NCBI RefSeq assembly: GCF_900090275.1
Contig: NZ_LT607755.1
Coordinates: forward strand, 186,001 to 250,000
Length of the DNA: 64,000 nt
Direction of reading: 5' to 3'
DNA from: Micromonospora zamorensis
Lineage (GTDB): Bacteria > Actinomycetota > Actinomycetes > Mycobacteriales > Micromonosporaceae
Within the stretch, counting starts at the first letter, position 1. The number at the start of each line of letters is the position of its first letter. A program made the position numbers and the translations under genes. Positions 9,347-17,633 of the stretch are shown piece by piece. The notes below the pieces were generated by a model that made no database searches, had not been told where the DNA came from, and saw only the letters and a program-made list of their open reading frames with translations.

Positions 9347-9460
9347 TTGAATGGGGTTGTTCGCACGGAACGCAACAAAACGGGACCGGACGGACAAGCA
9401 CGCCTTTCGCGTGGGGGGTTGCAGCGGCGATGACGCCGGTGCGCGACAAGGAGGCATTTG

Positions 9461-9718
9461 ATGGACGGCCAGCTTGAGGTGGCCGACCTGCTCGGAAACG
9501 CGCCGGAGTGGCAGGAGCGAGCGCTGTGCTCGCAGACCGACCCCGAGGCGTTCTTTCCCGAGAAGGGCGGCTCGACCCGCGAGGCGAAGAGGATCTGTTC
9601 GCGCTGCGAGGTCAAGACGGAATGCCTTGAATACGCTCTGGGTCACGACGAGCGGTTCGGCATCTGGGGTGGGCTCTCCGAGCGGGAGCGGCGCAAGTTG
9701 AAGCGGCGGGCCGCCTGA
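9461..9718 (+). CDS. whiB: WhiB-family iron-sulfur transcription factor
   Basis: Small actinobacterial regulator that holds a 4Fe-4S cluster and acts with the principal sigma factor. The four cluster cysteines are C23, C46, C49 and C55 (CxxC plus flanking residues), followed by the GIWGG turn at 67-71 and a basic tail RERRKLKRRAA that contacts DNA. The close match of the segment TDPEAFFPEKGGSTREAK to Streptomyces WhiB/mycobacterial WhmD (WhiB2) suggests the sporulation/septation member. ATG at 9461 is chosen (85 residues) because AAGGAGG ends 6 bases upstream; the preceding TTG is not needed. It lies near cofD-cofE, as in other actinobacteria. Confidence 0.95.
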   Translation: MDGQLEVADLLGNAPEWQERALCSQTDPEAFFPEKGGSTREAKRICSRCEVKTECLEYALGHDERFGIWGGLSERERRKLKRRAA

Positions 9719-9803
9719 GCGGTGCGAGGTCGGGGCGGTGGGGGCCGCCCGACTCGCCCGGCAGGTTGCCTGATCGGGTCACGGTCCGGCGCGCGGGGGC
9801 GCG

Positions 9804-9870
9804 CTCGGCCCGACTCGCGGGGCGCGTTCGGCTTTGCGCTCGCGGGGAGCCCTCGGCCTGACTCGCGGGG
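9804..9870. repeat. Short direct repeat between whiB and a convergent gene
   Basis: CTCGGCCCGACTCGCGGGG (9804-9822) recurs at 9852-9870 with one change. A related shorter copy lies near 9742. Function unknown; it may be slippage of GC-rich spacer DNA. Confidence 0.55.
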
Positions 9871-9877
9871 GGACCGC

Positions 9878-10327
9878 TCAGGCCAGCTCGTCGGGGTCGA
9901 CCCCGAGAAGGTTCGCCACCTGCTCGATGATCACGTCATGCACGAGATCGGCGAGGTCCTCACGGTCCATCGCCCGGAACTCCAGGGGTCGCCGGTACAG
10001 CACGATCCGCGGTGGCACCTCCTGCCGGCCCGGGCGGCCGGGCAGCAGCCGGGCCAGCGGGACCTCGCCGTCCTCCAGCACATCGGAGTCGTACACGTTC
10101 AGGTCAGGCGGGACGTCCTCGACGGCGAACTCGACCCCGGCCAGCTCCTTGGCGAACCGACGCTCCAGCGTCTCCACGGTGTCCAGGACCAGGTCGTCGA
10201 AGACCTCGGCCTTGGTCCGCGCCAGCGGCACGGTGGCCGGCACCAGCCGCCCGCGCAGGCCGCGCCCGTGCCGGTCACGGTGCGCACGCCGGCCGGAGCC
10301 GGGGCGGCGGTGTTCCGGGCTCGTCAT
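9878..10327 (-). CDS. Zincin-like metallopeptidase-family protein lacking HEXXH
   Basis: 149-residue protein of the small bacterial zincin family (Zincin_1/DUF1025). Recognition rests on the gene context and on IVLYRRPLEFRAMDREDLADLV followed by a final helix. In the family that helix carries HEXXH; here it reads VHDVIIEQVANLLGVDPDEL, so the two histidines are replaced (EQVAN in the motif place). Zinc peptidase activity is therefore unlikely, and the protein may keep only a binding role. ATG at 10327 is used; a longer TTG start at 10405 is in frame but adds only low-complexity sequence. It is divergent from DUF3499, a conserved neighbour. Confidence 0.75.
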   Translation of the reverse strand: MTSPEHRRPGSGRRAHRDRHGRGLRGRLVPATVPLARTKAEVFDDLVLDTVETLERRFAKELAGVEFAVEDVPPDLNVYDSDVLEDGEVPLARLLPGRPGRQEVPPRIVLYRRPLEFRAMDREDLADLVHDVIIEQVANLLGVDPDELA

Positions 10328-10480
10328 GAGGCAAAGGGTAGCGCCCGCGCCGGGCTCGCCAGCGGCAGCGCCGCTCGCCTGGCGCGGCGCGCCCAGGACG
10401 GGCAAGTGTGATCACCACGACGGGCGTGTCGCAACGCGAAGCGATGCGCCGGACCCGGTAATGGAGATACCCTGCCGCCT

Positions 10481-10852
10481 GTGAGGTCACCACGGCGCTG
10501 CTCCCGTAACGGCTGCCCCCGGCAAGCGGTCGCCACATTGACCTATGTCTACAACGAGTCGACAGCGGTGGTAGGGCCGCTGGCGGCGTTCGCCGAGCCG
10601 CACACGTACGACCTGTGTGAGCCGCACGCCCGCAGCCTGACCGCACCCCGCGGCTGGGACGTGGTCCGGCACGAGGGTGAGTTCGAGCCGCCGCCGCCCA
10701 CCACGGACGATCTGGTGGCGCTGGCCGAGGCGGTCCGCGAAGCCGCCCGCCCGGCCCCCGCCCCTCGCCCCCCGGACCCGGGTCAGCACCACGAGAACCC
10801 GAACCAGACCGGCCGGCGAGGCCACCTCCGCGTAATCCCCCCCAACCACTAA
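10481..10852 (+). CDS. DUF3499 family protein
   Basis: 123-residue actinobacterial protein of unknown function. It begins RRCSRNGCPRQAVATLTYVY and continues to HTYDLCEPHARSLTAPRGWDV, the recognisable core. C7, C12, C46 and H49 could form a small zinc-binding knuckle (inference). The C-terminal 40 residues are proline-rich and probably disordered. GTG at 10481 is the only sensible start. In other actinobacteria this gene sits beside phosphomannomutase manB; here manB is about 24.7 kb further on. Confidence 0.85.
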   Translation: MRSPRRCSRNGCPRQAVATLTYVYNESTAVVGPLAAFAEPHTYDLCEPHARSLTAPRGWDVVRHEGEFEPPPPTTDDLVALAEAVREAARPAPAPRPPDPGQHHENPNQTGRRGHLRVIPPNH

Positions 10853-11201
10853 CTGCCGGGCTCCGCCCGCCCTCCGGCCGGGCCCCGCCCTCCGGGCCCC
10901 GCCCTGCGGGGTTGATCAAGAGGTTTGCGTCAAAAACGCGCCGTTTGGTGACCGAAACCTCTTGATCAACCAGTGTGGCGGGGCGGGGCGGGGTGGGGTG
11001 GGTTGGGGGCGCGTGGCGCGGGGCGGGTTGGGACCTTGTGGGACGCCTTGGGGGCGTTCGGGGGGCGCCGGGGAAGCGTTCCAACACGTCCGACCGCCAC
11101 ACGCCGGTAGGCCGCAGACATCGGCACTCAGCGTGGTTAGCATGCGCCGCAGCGTGCACCGAGCCAAGTCACCGTGTACGCCTGGCGGGCAGGAGGGTCC
11201 G
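10853..11201. other. 349-base gap with GC-rich runs and a hairpin element
   Basis: No gene seen. It contains a CCGGGC/CCCGCCCT-rich tract (10857-10910), the 10911-10970 inverted repeat, and a run of GGGGC/GGGGT units (10978-11030). This marks the left border of the accessory block. Confidence 0.6.
10911..10970. repeat. Inverted repeat with TTGATCAAG ends
   Basis: Perfect 16-base arms GTTGATCAAGAGGTTT (10911-10926) and its complement (10955-10970) flank a 28-base loop. It sits 58 bases after the DUF3499 stop, and its ends resemble the other TTGATC hairpins in the window. Confidence 0.85.
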
Positions 11202-11972
11202 GTGGCGAACGAGGCGTTGCGGGTGGCGATGGCCGAGGCGGGGGAGACTGTCGAATCGCTGGCGGAGAAGGTTCGCGTCGACCCCAAGACGGCCGCGCGG
11301 TGGCTTGCCGCGGGGCGCATTCCGCACTCGCGTACCCGGGTCGCGGTGGCCCAGGTGCTGCGTCGGGACGCGGCCGACCTCTGGCCGGAGCCGTTCCGCC
11401 GCCGTGACCTGCCGTGGTTCCGACCGTGGGCCGAGCTTGAACAGGATGCCACCTCGATCCGCTCCTACCAGCCGCTGCTCGTGCCGGGCCTGCTCCAGAC
11501 CGAGGGGTACGCTCGCGCGGTGCTGGGCACCGGTGGCCTGCTCCCACCGTCCGAGGTGGATCTGATCGTGGCGAGCCGCCTCGAACGGCAGGCGGTCCTC
11601 GGCCGCGATGCCCCGCCGCAGCTCGTGACGGTGATCGACGAGGTGGTGCTGCGCCGGCTGGTCGGTGACCGCGCCGTGATGTCCGGGCAGTTGACCCACC
11701 TGGCGGCGGTTGCCGAGTGGGAGCACGTGCAGGTCCGGGTCATCCCGGCCGAGAGTCCGTGGCACACCGGTCTGGCGGGTCCCTTCGTGCTGGGCCGCCT
11801 GCCCGACGGGACGGAATTGGCGTATCTCGACAACCAGCTCCGTGGTCAGGTCGTGACCGATCCCGTCGACGTCGCTAGCCTGGGTCGGAGGTGGGAGAGC
11901 GTCACCGGTGAGGCGTTACCCCAACGCAGGTCGATCGAGCTGATCAGGGAAGTGGCCACGACATGGACATGA
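11202..11972 (+). CDS. XRE-family helix-turn-helix regulator with DUF5753
   Basis: 256-residue DNA-binding protein typical of actinobacterial XRE/DUF397 pairs. The N-terminal 60 residues form the XRE helix-turn-helix (ETVESLAEKVRVDPKTAARW, then IPHSRTRVAVAQVL). From about residue 85 the DUF5753 domain begins at SYQPLLVPGLLQTEGYARAV and continues to AYLDNQLRGQVVTDPVDV. GTG at 11202 is selected because AGGAGGG lies 5 bases upstream; longer frames to the left run into repeat-rich DNA. It overlaps the DUF397 gene by 10 bases. Such pairs influence development and antibiotic production in Streptomyces, and some have been described as toxin-antitoxin-like. Confidence 0.9.
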   Translation: MANEALRVAMAEAGETVESLAEKVRVDPKTAARWLAAGRIPHSRTRVAVAQVLRRDAADLWPEPFRRRDLPWFRPWAELEQDATSIRSYQPLLVPGLLQTEGYARAVLGTGGLLPPSEVDLIVASRLERQAVLGRDAPPQLVTVIDEVVLRRLVGDRAVMSGQLTHLAAVAEWEHVQVRVIPAESPWHTGLAGPFVLGRLPDGTELAYLDNQLRGQVVTDPVDVASLGRRWESVTGEALPQRRSIELIREVATTWT

Positions 11973-12157
11973 CCGACGCCCGCTGGCGCACGGCGACCCG
12001 CAGCAGCAACAACGGCGGCGACTGCGTCGAGGTGGCCGACAACCTGCCCGGTCGGGTGCTGGTGCGCGACAGCAAGGACCGCGACGGCGGCACCCTGGCC
12101 TTCGCGCCGGCCGCCTGGTCGTCCTTCGTCGACGTTGTCCGTCGGTCCGACCGCTGA
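11963..12157 (+). CDS. DUF397 partner protein
   Basis: 64-residue protein with the DUF397 signature WRTATRSSNNGGDCVEVAD, then VLVRDSKDRDGGTLAFAPAAW. It is the usual cytoplasmic partner of the XRE/DUF5753 regulator, with which it overlaps by 10 bases (translational coupling). A second ATG at 11969 is equally possible as the start. The stop codon lies inside the first unit of a short tandem repeat. Confidence 0.9.
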   Translation: MDMTDARWRTATRSSNNGGDCVEVADNLPGRVLVRDSKDRDGGTLAFAPAAWSSFVDVVRRSDR

Positions 12158-12203
12158 TCCCCTGGCCGCTGATCCCTGGCCGCTGACCCCAGCCGCTGAT
12201 CCA
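12151..12203. repeat. Four tandem CCGCTGATCC-type units
   Basis: Units of 13-15 bases beginning CCGCTGA follow one another at 12151, 12166, 12180 and 12193. The first contains the DUF397 stop and the last runs into the left arm of the next hairpin, suggesting growth by slippage next to it. Confidence 0.7.
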
Positions 12204-12272
12204 CTCGGGTTCTTGGAAAGCGCGGTGTCCCGGCGCAGAGACACCCCGACTTCCTGGAACGCGAGTGGATCA
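12197..12272. repeat. 33-base imperfect inverted repeat with TGATCCACTCG ends
   Basis: Arms 12197-12229 and 12240-12272 match at 27 of 33 positions around a 10-base loop. Ends are TGATCCACTCG and the inner part is GGAAAGCGCGGTGTC-like. It is closely related to the elements at 57709, 58566 and 33390. It lies between the DUF397 stop and potD. Confidence 0.85.
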
Positions 12273-12388
12273 AGCTGAGCGTGGCCGACGCCTGCACGGG
12301 CAGTGACGCATTGGCCCCGATGCTCTTCCGGTGCCGCCTGTTTGTCATCGTGTCAGTCGTCCACGGCACCGACCCCTGAGGAAAAGTG

Positions 12389-13573
12389 ATGCGTACTCCC
12401 CTCCGGCCCCTATCCCGGCGTGGACTACTCAGCGGCACTCTCGGTTCGGCTGCCCTGCTGGCCCTGGGCAGCGGCCTTGCCGGCTGCGGCACCAAGGGCG
12501 CCCAGCAGACCGAGGCCGGCTGCGTCAGCGAGGACCTGTCCGGCACCGAGCGCAAGCTCGTCTTCTCCAACTGGCCGCAGTACCTGGACGTGGATGAGAA
12601 GGACGAGTCCAAGCGGCCCAGCCTTGACGAGTTCGTCCGGAAGACCGGCATCGCGGTCACCTACACCGAGGACATCAACGACAACAACGAGTTCTTCGGC
12701 AAGGTGCAGCACCAGCTCGCCGCCTGCCAGAGCACCGACCGGGACATCATCGTGCTGAGCGACTGGATGGCGGCCCGGATGAGCCGGCTCGGCTGGATCC
12801 AGAAGCTCGACCCGGCGAAGATCCCGAACGTGCGGGCCAACCTGCTGTCGTCGCTGCTCGACCGGTCCTTCGACACCGAGAACCGGCTCTCCATCCCGTG
12901 GCAGTCCGGCCTCGCCGGGTTGGCGTACAACGGCAACGTCACCAAAGAGCTGCGGACCGTCGACGAGCTGCTCACCCGCCCCGACCTCAAGGGCCGGGTG
13001 ACCGCGCTCAGCGAGATGCGCGACACGATGGGCCTGCTGCTCGGTGCGGCGGGGCACGACCCGGCCAACTTCACGAGCGCACAGTTCGACGACGCGCTCA
13101 CCACGCTCAAGAAGGCTGTCGACTCAGGGCAGATCCGCAGGTTCACCGGCAACGACTACGCACCCGACCTGGCCAAGGGCGACATCGCCGCCTGCATCGG
13201 CTGGTCCGGCGATGTCGTCCAGCTCTCCGGCGCGGACGAGAAGGTCAGGTTCGTCGCGCCCGACTCCGGGGTGATGCTCTACAGCGACAACATGATGGTG
13301 CCCAACAAGGCCACCCACAAGGCGAACGCCGAGCAGCTCATCAACTACTACTACGAGCCGGCGGTCGCCGCGAGGCTCGCTGCGTACGTCAACTACATCT
13401 GCCCGGTCAAGGGCGCACAGGCCGAGATGGAGAAGATCGACCCCGAGTTGGCGGCCAACCCGCTGATCTTCCCCGACGAGGCCCTGCTGTCGAAGTCCAC
13501 GCTGTTCATGGCCCTGGACGAGAAGCAGGAGAAGGAGTACGAGGGCAAGTTCCAGCAGGTCATCGGGGCGTGA
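12389..13573 (+). CDS. potD: Polyamine ABC transporter substrate-binding lipoprotein
   Basis: Extracytoplasmic receptor of a PotABCD-type importer for spermidine, putrescine or a similar substrate. The export signal is unusual in combining a twin-arginine motif (LSRRGLL, R10-R11) with a lipobox LAGC (C33). The mature protein has PotD landmarks: LVFSNWPQYLD near the start, DIIVLSDWMAARM, IPWQSGLAGLAYN and GWSGDVVQL. The length of 394 residues is standard. ATG at 12389 has GAGGAAAA upstream; the preceding GTG at 12386 is an alternative. It is the first gene of a four-gene operon; the potA start overlaps its stop. The exact substrate cannot be read from the sequence. Confidence 0.9.
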   Translation: MRTPLRPLSRRGLLSGTLGSAALLALGSGLAGCGTKGAQQTEAGCVSEDLSGTERKLVFSNWPQYLDVDEKDESKRPSLDEFVRKTGIAVTYTEDINDNNEFFGKVQHQLAACQSTDRDIIVLSDWMAARMSRLGWIQKLDPAKIPNVRANLLSSLLDRSFDTENRLSIPWQSGLAGLAYNGNVTKELRTVDELLTRPDLKGRVTALSEMRDTMGLLLGAAGHDPANFTSAQFDDALTTLKKAVDSGQIRRFTGNDYAPDLAKGDIAACIGWSGDVVQLSGADEKVRFVAPDSGVMLYSDNMMVPNKATHKANAEQLINYYYEPAVAARLAAYVNYICPVKGAQAEMEKIDPELAANPLIFPDEALLSKSTLFMALDEKQEKEYEGKFQQVIGA

Positions 13574-14733
13574 CGAGGATGGCGCGTGAAACACCCGCCG
13601 GCGATCTGCGCCTGGCCAACCTGACTAGACGGTTCGGCACCCTCACCGCGGTCGACGACCTCAGCCTGACGATCGCCCAGGGCTCGTTCTTCGCGTTGCT
13701 CGGCGCGTCCGGCTGCGGCAAGACCACCACCCTGCGGATGATCGCCGGTCTGGACGAGCCGACCAGCGGTCAGGTGCTGCTCGGTGACCGGGACATCGGC
13801 CGGCTGCGTCCGCACCAGCGACCGGTCAACACCGTCTTCCAGAGCTACGCGCTCTTTCCGCACCTCACCGTCTTCGAGAACGTGGCGTTCGGGCTGCGTC
13901 GACGCGGCATCCGCCCGGTCGACGCCGAGGTCAACCGGATGCTGTCGCTGGTGCGGCTCGACGGCTACGGCAGCCGCCGCCCGGCCCAGCTCTCCGGCGG
14001 TCAGCAGCAACGGGTCGCGCTGATCCGTGCGCTGGTCAACCGGCCGCAGGTGCTGCTGCTCGACGAGCCGTTGGGTGCCCTCGACCTGACGCTGCGCCGA
14101 CAGATGCAGATCGAGCTGAAGCGCATCCAGACCGAGGTCGGCATCACCTTCGTGCACGTCACGCACGACCAGGAGGAGGCCATGACCATGGCGGACACGG
14201 TCGCGGTGATGAACGCCGGCCGGATCGAGCAACTCGGCGCACCCGCCGACATCTACGAGTTTCCCGCCACCGCGTTCGTCGCGAACTTCCTGGGCCGGTC
14301 CAACCTGCTGGCCGGCGAGGCCGGCGGTGTCAGCGGCGGCGACGTCGTGGTGACGGCGCACGGCGCGCGCTTCTCGGTGCCCGCCGGCCGGTCCCGGGCC
14401 GACCACGGCCCGGTCCACCTGGGGGTACGCCCGGAGAAGCTGCTTCTGGTCGGCTCCGCCGACCAGGTGCCCGTGGGCCATCAGCACGTCACCGGTGTGG
14501 TCACCGACGCCTCCTATCTGGGGGTCAGCACGCAGTACCTGCTGCGCACCGGCTCGGGCACCGAGCTGTCGGTGTTCGCGGCCAACACGGGGACGTCGAC
14601 GCGGATCGCGGTCGGCAGTGCGGCCGTTGCGTGCTGGGATCCACGGCACGCGTTCCTGCTGCCCCGGGACGCCGCCGACACCGAACGGCCGGTCCCGGTG
14701 GTGCCGGACCAGCCGGTGGGCGCGTCGTCGTGA
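13570..14733 (+). CDS. potA: Polyamine ABC transporter ATP-binding protein
   Basis: ATPase that drives the importer from the cytoplasmic face. Walker A is GASGCGKT (45-52), the signature is LSGGQQQR (141-148), and Walker B is LLLLDEP with D165/E166. A TOBE-like regulatory domain fills the last 100 residues (LGVRPEKLLLVG onward). The chosen GTG at 13570 overlaps the potD stop (GTGA); an ATG at 13579 would shorten the protein by three residues but has its GAGG directly abutting. 387 residues is usual for PotA. The next gene again overlaps by four bases. Confidence 0.92.
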   Translation: MTRMARETPAGDLRLANLTRRFGTLTAVDDLSLTIAQGSFFALLGASGCGKTTTLRMIAGLDEPTSGQVLLGDRDIGRLRPHQRPVNTVFQSYALFPHLTVFENVAFGLRRRGIRPVDAEVNRMLSLVRLDGYGSRRPAQLSGGQQQRVALIRALVNRPQVLLLDEPLGALDLTLRRQMQIELKRIQTEVGITFVHVTHDQEEAMTMADTVAVMNAGRIEQLGAPADIYEFPATAFVANFLGRSNLLAGEAGGVSGGDVVVTAHGARFSVPAGRSRADHGPVHLGVRPEKLLLVGSADQVPVGHQHVTGVVTDASYLGVSTQYLLRTGSGTELSVFAANTGTSTRIAVGSAAVACWDPRHAFLLPRDAADTERPVPVVPDQPVGASS

Positions 14734-15638
14734 CCCTGCTGGCTCCCACCGGACCGGGGCAGCCGCCGCCCGCGCCACCGGCAGCCCGGTCCGGGCGGCG
14801 CCGGCTCCTGCCGTACCTGCTGGTGTTGCCCGGTGTGGCCTGGCTGTTGATCTTCTTTGGTGTGCCGCTGGGGCAGCTCGCCGCAGCCAGCCTCTACGAC
14901 CCCGGCGGCTCGCTCTCCACCGGGTACGCGATGACCTGGGCAGTCGGCAACTACCCGGACGTGTTGCAGGCGTACTGGCCGCAGTTCCTGCGCTCGTTCG
15001 GCTACGCCGCGTTGGCGTTGCTGCTGGCGTTGCTGCTGGGCTACCCGCTGGCGTACGCGATCGCGCAGAAGGCCGGTCGTTGGAAGAACCTGCTGCTGGT
15101 GTGCGTGGTCGCGCCGATGTTCACCAGCTTCCTGGTCCGCACGCTGGCGTGGAAGACGATCCTGTCGGACAACGGGGTGCTCGTCGGCCTGCTGCGCGAC
15201 GTGCACCTGCTCGCCCCGGACGGTCGGCTGCTGGCCACCCCGTTCGCGGTGGTGCTCGGCCTGACGTACACCTTCCTGCCGTTTCTGGTGCTGCCGCTGT
15301 ACGCGAGCCTGGAGCGGTTGGACCGTCGGCTGCTGGAGGCGGCCGGCGACCTGTACGCGAGCCCCGTGCAGGCGTTCCGCCGGGTCACCCTGCCGCTGTC
15401 CATGCCCGGCCTGGTCGCCGGCGCGCTGCTGTTCTTCATCCCGGCCAGCGGGGACTACATCAACGCGGAGCTGCTCGGCACACCGAACGAGTACATGGTC
15501 GGCAACGTCGTCGACTCGGCGTTCCTGGTCCGGCTGGACTACCCGCAGGGTGCCGCGCTGTCGGTCCTGCTGATGGCGGCGATCCTCGCGATGGTCTTCG
15601 GTTGGCTGCGCAGGGCCGGCACCGAGGCGGTGCGGTGA
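14730..15638 (+). CDS. potB: Polyamine ABC transporter permease (PotB type)
   Basis: 302-residue inner-membrane permease. After a proline-rich cytoplasmic head, the first helix is LLPYLLVLPGVAWLLIFFGVP. About six helices follow. The EAA loop that docks on the ATPase reads EAAGDLYASPVQAFRRVTLPLSMPG-like near residues 205-230. The segment GDYINAELLGTPNEYMVGN after it is typical of PotB. GTG at 14730 overlaps the potA stop by four bases. Confidence 0.92.
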   Translation: MTLLAPTGPGQPPPAPPAARSGRRRLLPYLLVLPGVAWLLIFFGVPLGQLAAASLYDPGGSLSTGYAMTWAVGNYPDVLQAYWPQFLRSFGYAALALLLALLLGYPLAYAIAQKAGRWKNLLLVCVVAPMFTSFLVRTLAWKTILSDNGVLVGLLRDVHLLAPDGRLLATPFAVVLGLTYTFLPFLVLPLYASLERLDRRLLEAAGDLYASPVQAFRRVTLPLSMPGLVAGALLFFIPASGDYINAELLGTPNEYMVGNVVDSAFLVRLDYPQGAALSVLLMAAILAMVFGWLRRAGTEAVR

Positions 15639-16444
15639 GACTCTGGCGATGGCTGGCCGACCGCTGGGTGATGATCGTGGCACTGCTGGTCCTCGGCTAC
15701 CTGGCGCTGCCGATCCTGGTGGTGGCCGCCCTGTCGTTCAACCGCCCGTCGAGCCGGCTGTCGTACGACTTCAACGAGTTCACAGTGGACAACTGGCGTC
15801 GGCCGTGCGCCACCTCGGACATGTGCGAGGCGGTGGTCCGCAGCGTGCAGATCGGTTTCCTCGCCACCGTGGTCGCGACGGTGCTCGGCACCCTGATGGC
15901 GTTCGCGCTGGTGCGGCACCGCTTCCGGGGCCGGTCCGCGATCAACGTGCTGGTCTTCGTGTCGATGGCCACCCCGGAGTTGGTGATGGGCACGTCGCTG
16001 CTCGCCCTCTTCGTGTCCGCCGGGGTGCCGCAGGGCTTCTGGACCGTCGTGGTCTCGCACGTCATGTTCTGTGTGTCGTTCGTGGTGGTCACCGTGAAGG
16101 CACGGCTGGCCGGGATGGACCGGCGGTTGGAGGAGGCTGCCATGGACCTCTACGCCAGCGAGTGGCAGACCTTCCGGCGGATCACCCTGCCGCTGGTGCT
16201 GCCCGGCATTGTGGCCGCTGCCCTGCTGGCCTTCTCGCTGAGTTTCGACGACTTCATCGTCACGAACTTCAACGCCGGCACCACTGTCACGTTCCCGATG
16301 TACGTGTGGGGCGCCGCCCAGCGGGGCATCCCACCACAGGTCAACGTCATCGGTACCGCGATGTTCGCGGTCGCGCTGCTGCTGGTCGGGCTCAGCTCGC
16401 TGCGCGGTCGACGGGCCCGTCGCACCTCCGAGCCCGCCCGCTGA
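15635..16444 (+). CDS. potC: Polyamine ABC transporter permease (PotC type)
   Basis: 269-residue second permease. The N-terminal helix VMIVALLVLGYLALPILVV is followed by LSFNRP, characteristic of PotC. The EAA loop reads EEAAMDLYASEWQTFRRITLP, and FSLSFDDFIVTNF follows in the next helix. GTG at 15635 overlaps the potB stop (GTGA). It ends the operon; a weak GTGC/GCAC hairpin downstream near 16485 may help termination. Confidence 0.92.
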   Translation: MRLWRWLADRWVMIVALLVLGYLALPILVVAALSFNRPSSRLSYDFNEFTVDNWRRPCATSDMCEAVVRSVQIGFLATVVATVLGTLMAFALVRHRFRGRSAINVLVFVSMATPELVMGTSLLALFVSAGVPQGFWTVVVSHVMFCVSFVVVTVKARLAGMDRRLEEAAMDLYASEWQTFRRITLPLVLPGIVAAALLAFSLSFDDFIVTNFNAGTTVTFPMYVWGAAQRGIPPQVNVIGTAMFAVALLLVGLSSLRGRRARRTSEPAR

Positions 16445-16701
16445 CGGCATTTCGACACATCCACTGCCGCCCGCCGGTGACCGACCGTGCGACGGCACGG
16501 TGGGTGGGGATTTGCGACGTTTGTTGGCGAATGCAGCCGCACGATCGGCCCCGGCCGGCCGACCTGGAGGGTTGTCCCAGGTGTCGTCTCGTCGCCCGAG
16601 GAAGCGCCCATGGATCACCGGTGCGCGGCGAACGGCGCAGGTGACCAACGCGACGGATGATATTGCGCGCAGTGTTTGCGACGACACTCATCGCCGTGAC
16701 G

Positions 16702-17493
16702 ATGCAACCACCGCCGAATCCTGGCCCGCCGTACGCGCCGTCGTCCGGTCCGGCGCCCCGACCGAACTGGTTCCGCCGGGCCAGCCCCGCCCGCCGGGCC
16801 GCCGTGATCCTCGGCTCGGTGACCCTGTCGGTCCTGCTGCTCTGCTGCACCGGCACCGCCATCATCAGCGCGCTGGCCGGCGATCCGGAGCCGACCAGGA
16901 CCGGCACGGCCGCCGAGGCGCAGCAGCCCATCGTGGCGGCGCCCGCCGAGCCGACCGAGGGTGCTGACACCCAGGCCGCGTCGCCGCTCGCCGCCCCATC
17001 CGCCACGCTGGACCCCAGCGACGCGGTGCCGGCCTCGCCGACCCCGGCCGACGCCGTGTCCCCGTCTCGCGCCGCGTCCACGCCGGTCGTCCGGGTGACG
17101 ACCGAGACGGAGCGAGCCGCCGTGCGCTACACCGAGCGGACCGTCAAGGACGCGACCCTCGCCGAGGGCAAGCGCGTCGTCCGGACCAAGGGCGTGAACG
17201 GCGTACGGACCCTGACGTACGAGGTGACCACCACGGACGGGGTGCGCACGGCCAGGAAGCTGGTCAAGTCCACAGTGACGAAGCAGCCGGTCACGCAGGT
17301 CGTAGCCGTCGGCACCAAGAAGGCGCAGTCGAAGTGCGACCCGAACTACAGCGGCTGCGTCCCGATCGCCAGCGACGTCGACTGCGCGGGCGGCAGCGGT
17401 AACGGCCCCGCGTTCGTCCGCGGGCCCATCAGAGTGACCGGCAGCGACATCTACGACCTGGACCGAGACGGCGACGGCACAGCCTGCGACTGA
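16702..17493 (+). CDS. Membrane-anchored protein with G5-like and excalibur domains
   Basis: 263 residues. A short proline-rich cytoplasmic head leads into one membrane helix (about 33-55, AVILGSVTLSVLLLCCTG), then a Thr/Ala/Pro linker. A G5-like domain follows (about 128-200; VVRVTTETERAAVRYTERTVKD, GVNGVRTLTYEVT). The last 55 residues form an excalibur-type calcium-binding domain: CDPNYSGCVPIASDVDC and DLDRDGDGTACD, with paired cysteines and an Asp-rich loop. Such combinations act at the cell wall. The start is ambiguous: ATG at 16702 gives a normal head, while 16657 adds 15 residues. Confidence 0.82.
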   Translation: MQPPPNPGPPYAPSSGPAPRPNWFRRASPARRAAVILGSVTLSVLLLCCTGTAIISALAGDPEPTRTGTAAEAQQPIVAAPAEPTEGADTQAASPLAAPSATLDPSDAVPASPTPADAVSPSRAASTPVVRVTTETERAAVRYTERTVKDATLAEGKRVVRTKGVNGVRTLTYEVTTTDGVRTARKLVKSTVTKQPVTQVVAVGTKKAQSKCDPNYSGCVPIASDVDCAGGSGNGPAFVRGPIRVTGSDIYDLDRDGDGTACD

Positions 17494-17552
17494 TCCCGCG
17501 GCATGGCCTGCGATCACGCACTGTCATCTCGCGCGACAGAGACGGGGTGTGG

Positions 17553-17598
17553 AGCGTTATACCTGTGAGTCATATTTATGCCCCACAGGTATAACGCT
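17553..17598. repeat. Perfect 15-base inverted repeat between convergent genes
   Basis: AGCGTTATACCTGTG (17553-17567) and its exact complement (17584-17598) flank a 16-base AT-rich loop. It lies between two converging genes and may be a bidirectional terminator, although no T-run is seen. Its sequence differs from the TTGATC elements. Confidence 0.85.
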
Positions 17599-17633
17599 TT
17601 CCGGTGCGAGCGCCCCCGAGCCCGGCCCGCCCG

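Larger units (their letters stand above)
9003..9460. other. 458-base gap before whiB: terminator, promoter and palindrome
   Basis: No convincing gene. The left end holds the 9027-9055 hairpin; the right half is relatively AT-rich and holds a promoter-like sequence and a perfect palindrome (9317-9346), then the whiB ribosome-binding site AAGGAGG at 9448-9454. An untranslated leader of about 100 bases is implied if transcription starts near 9355. Confidence 0.6.
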
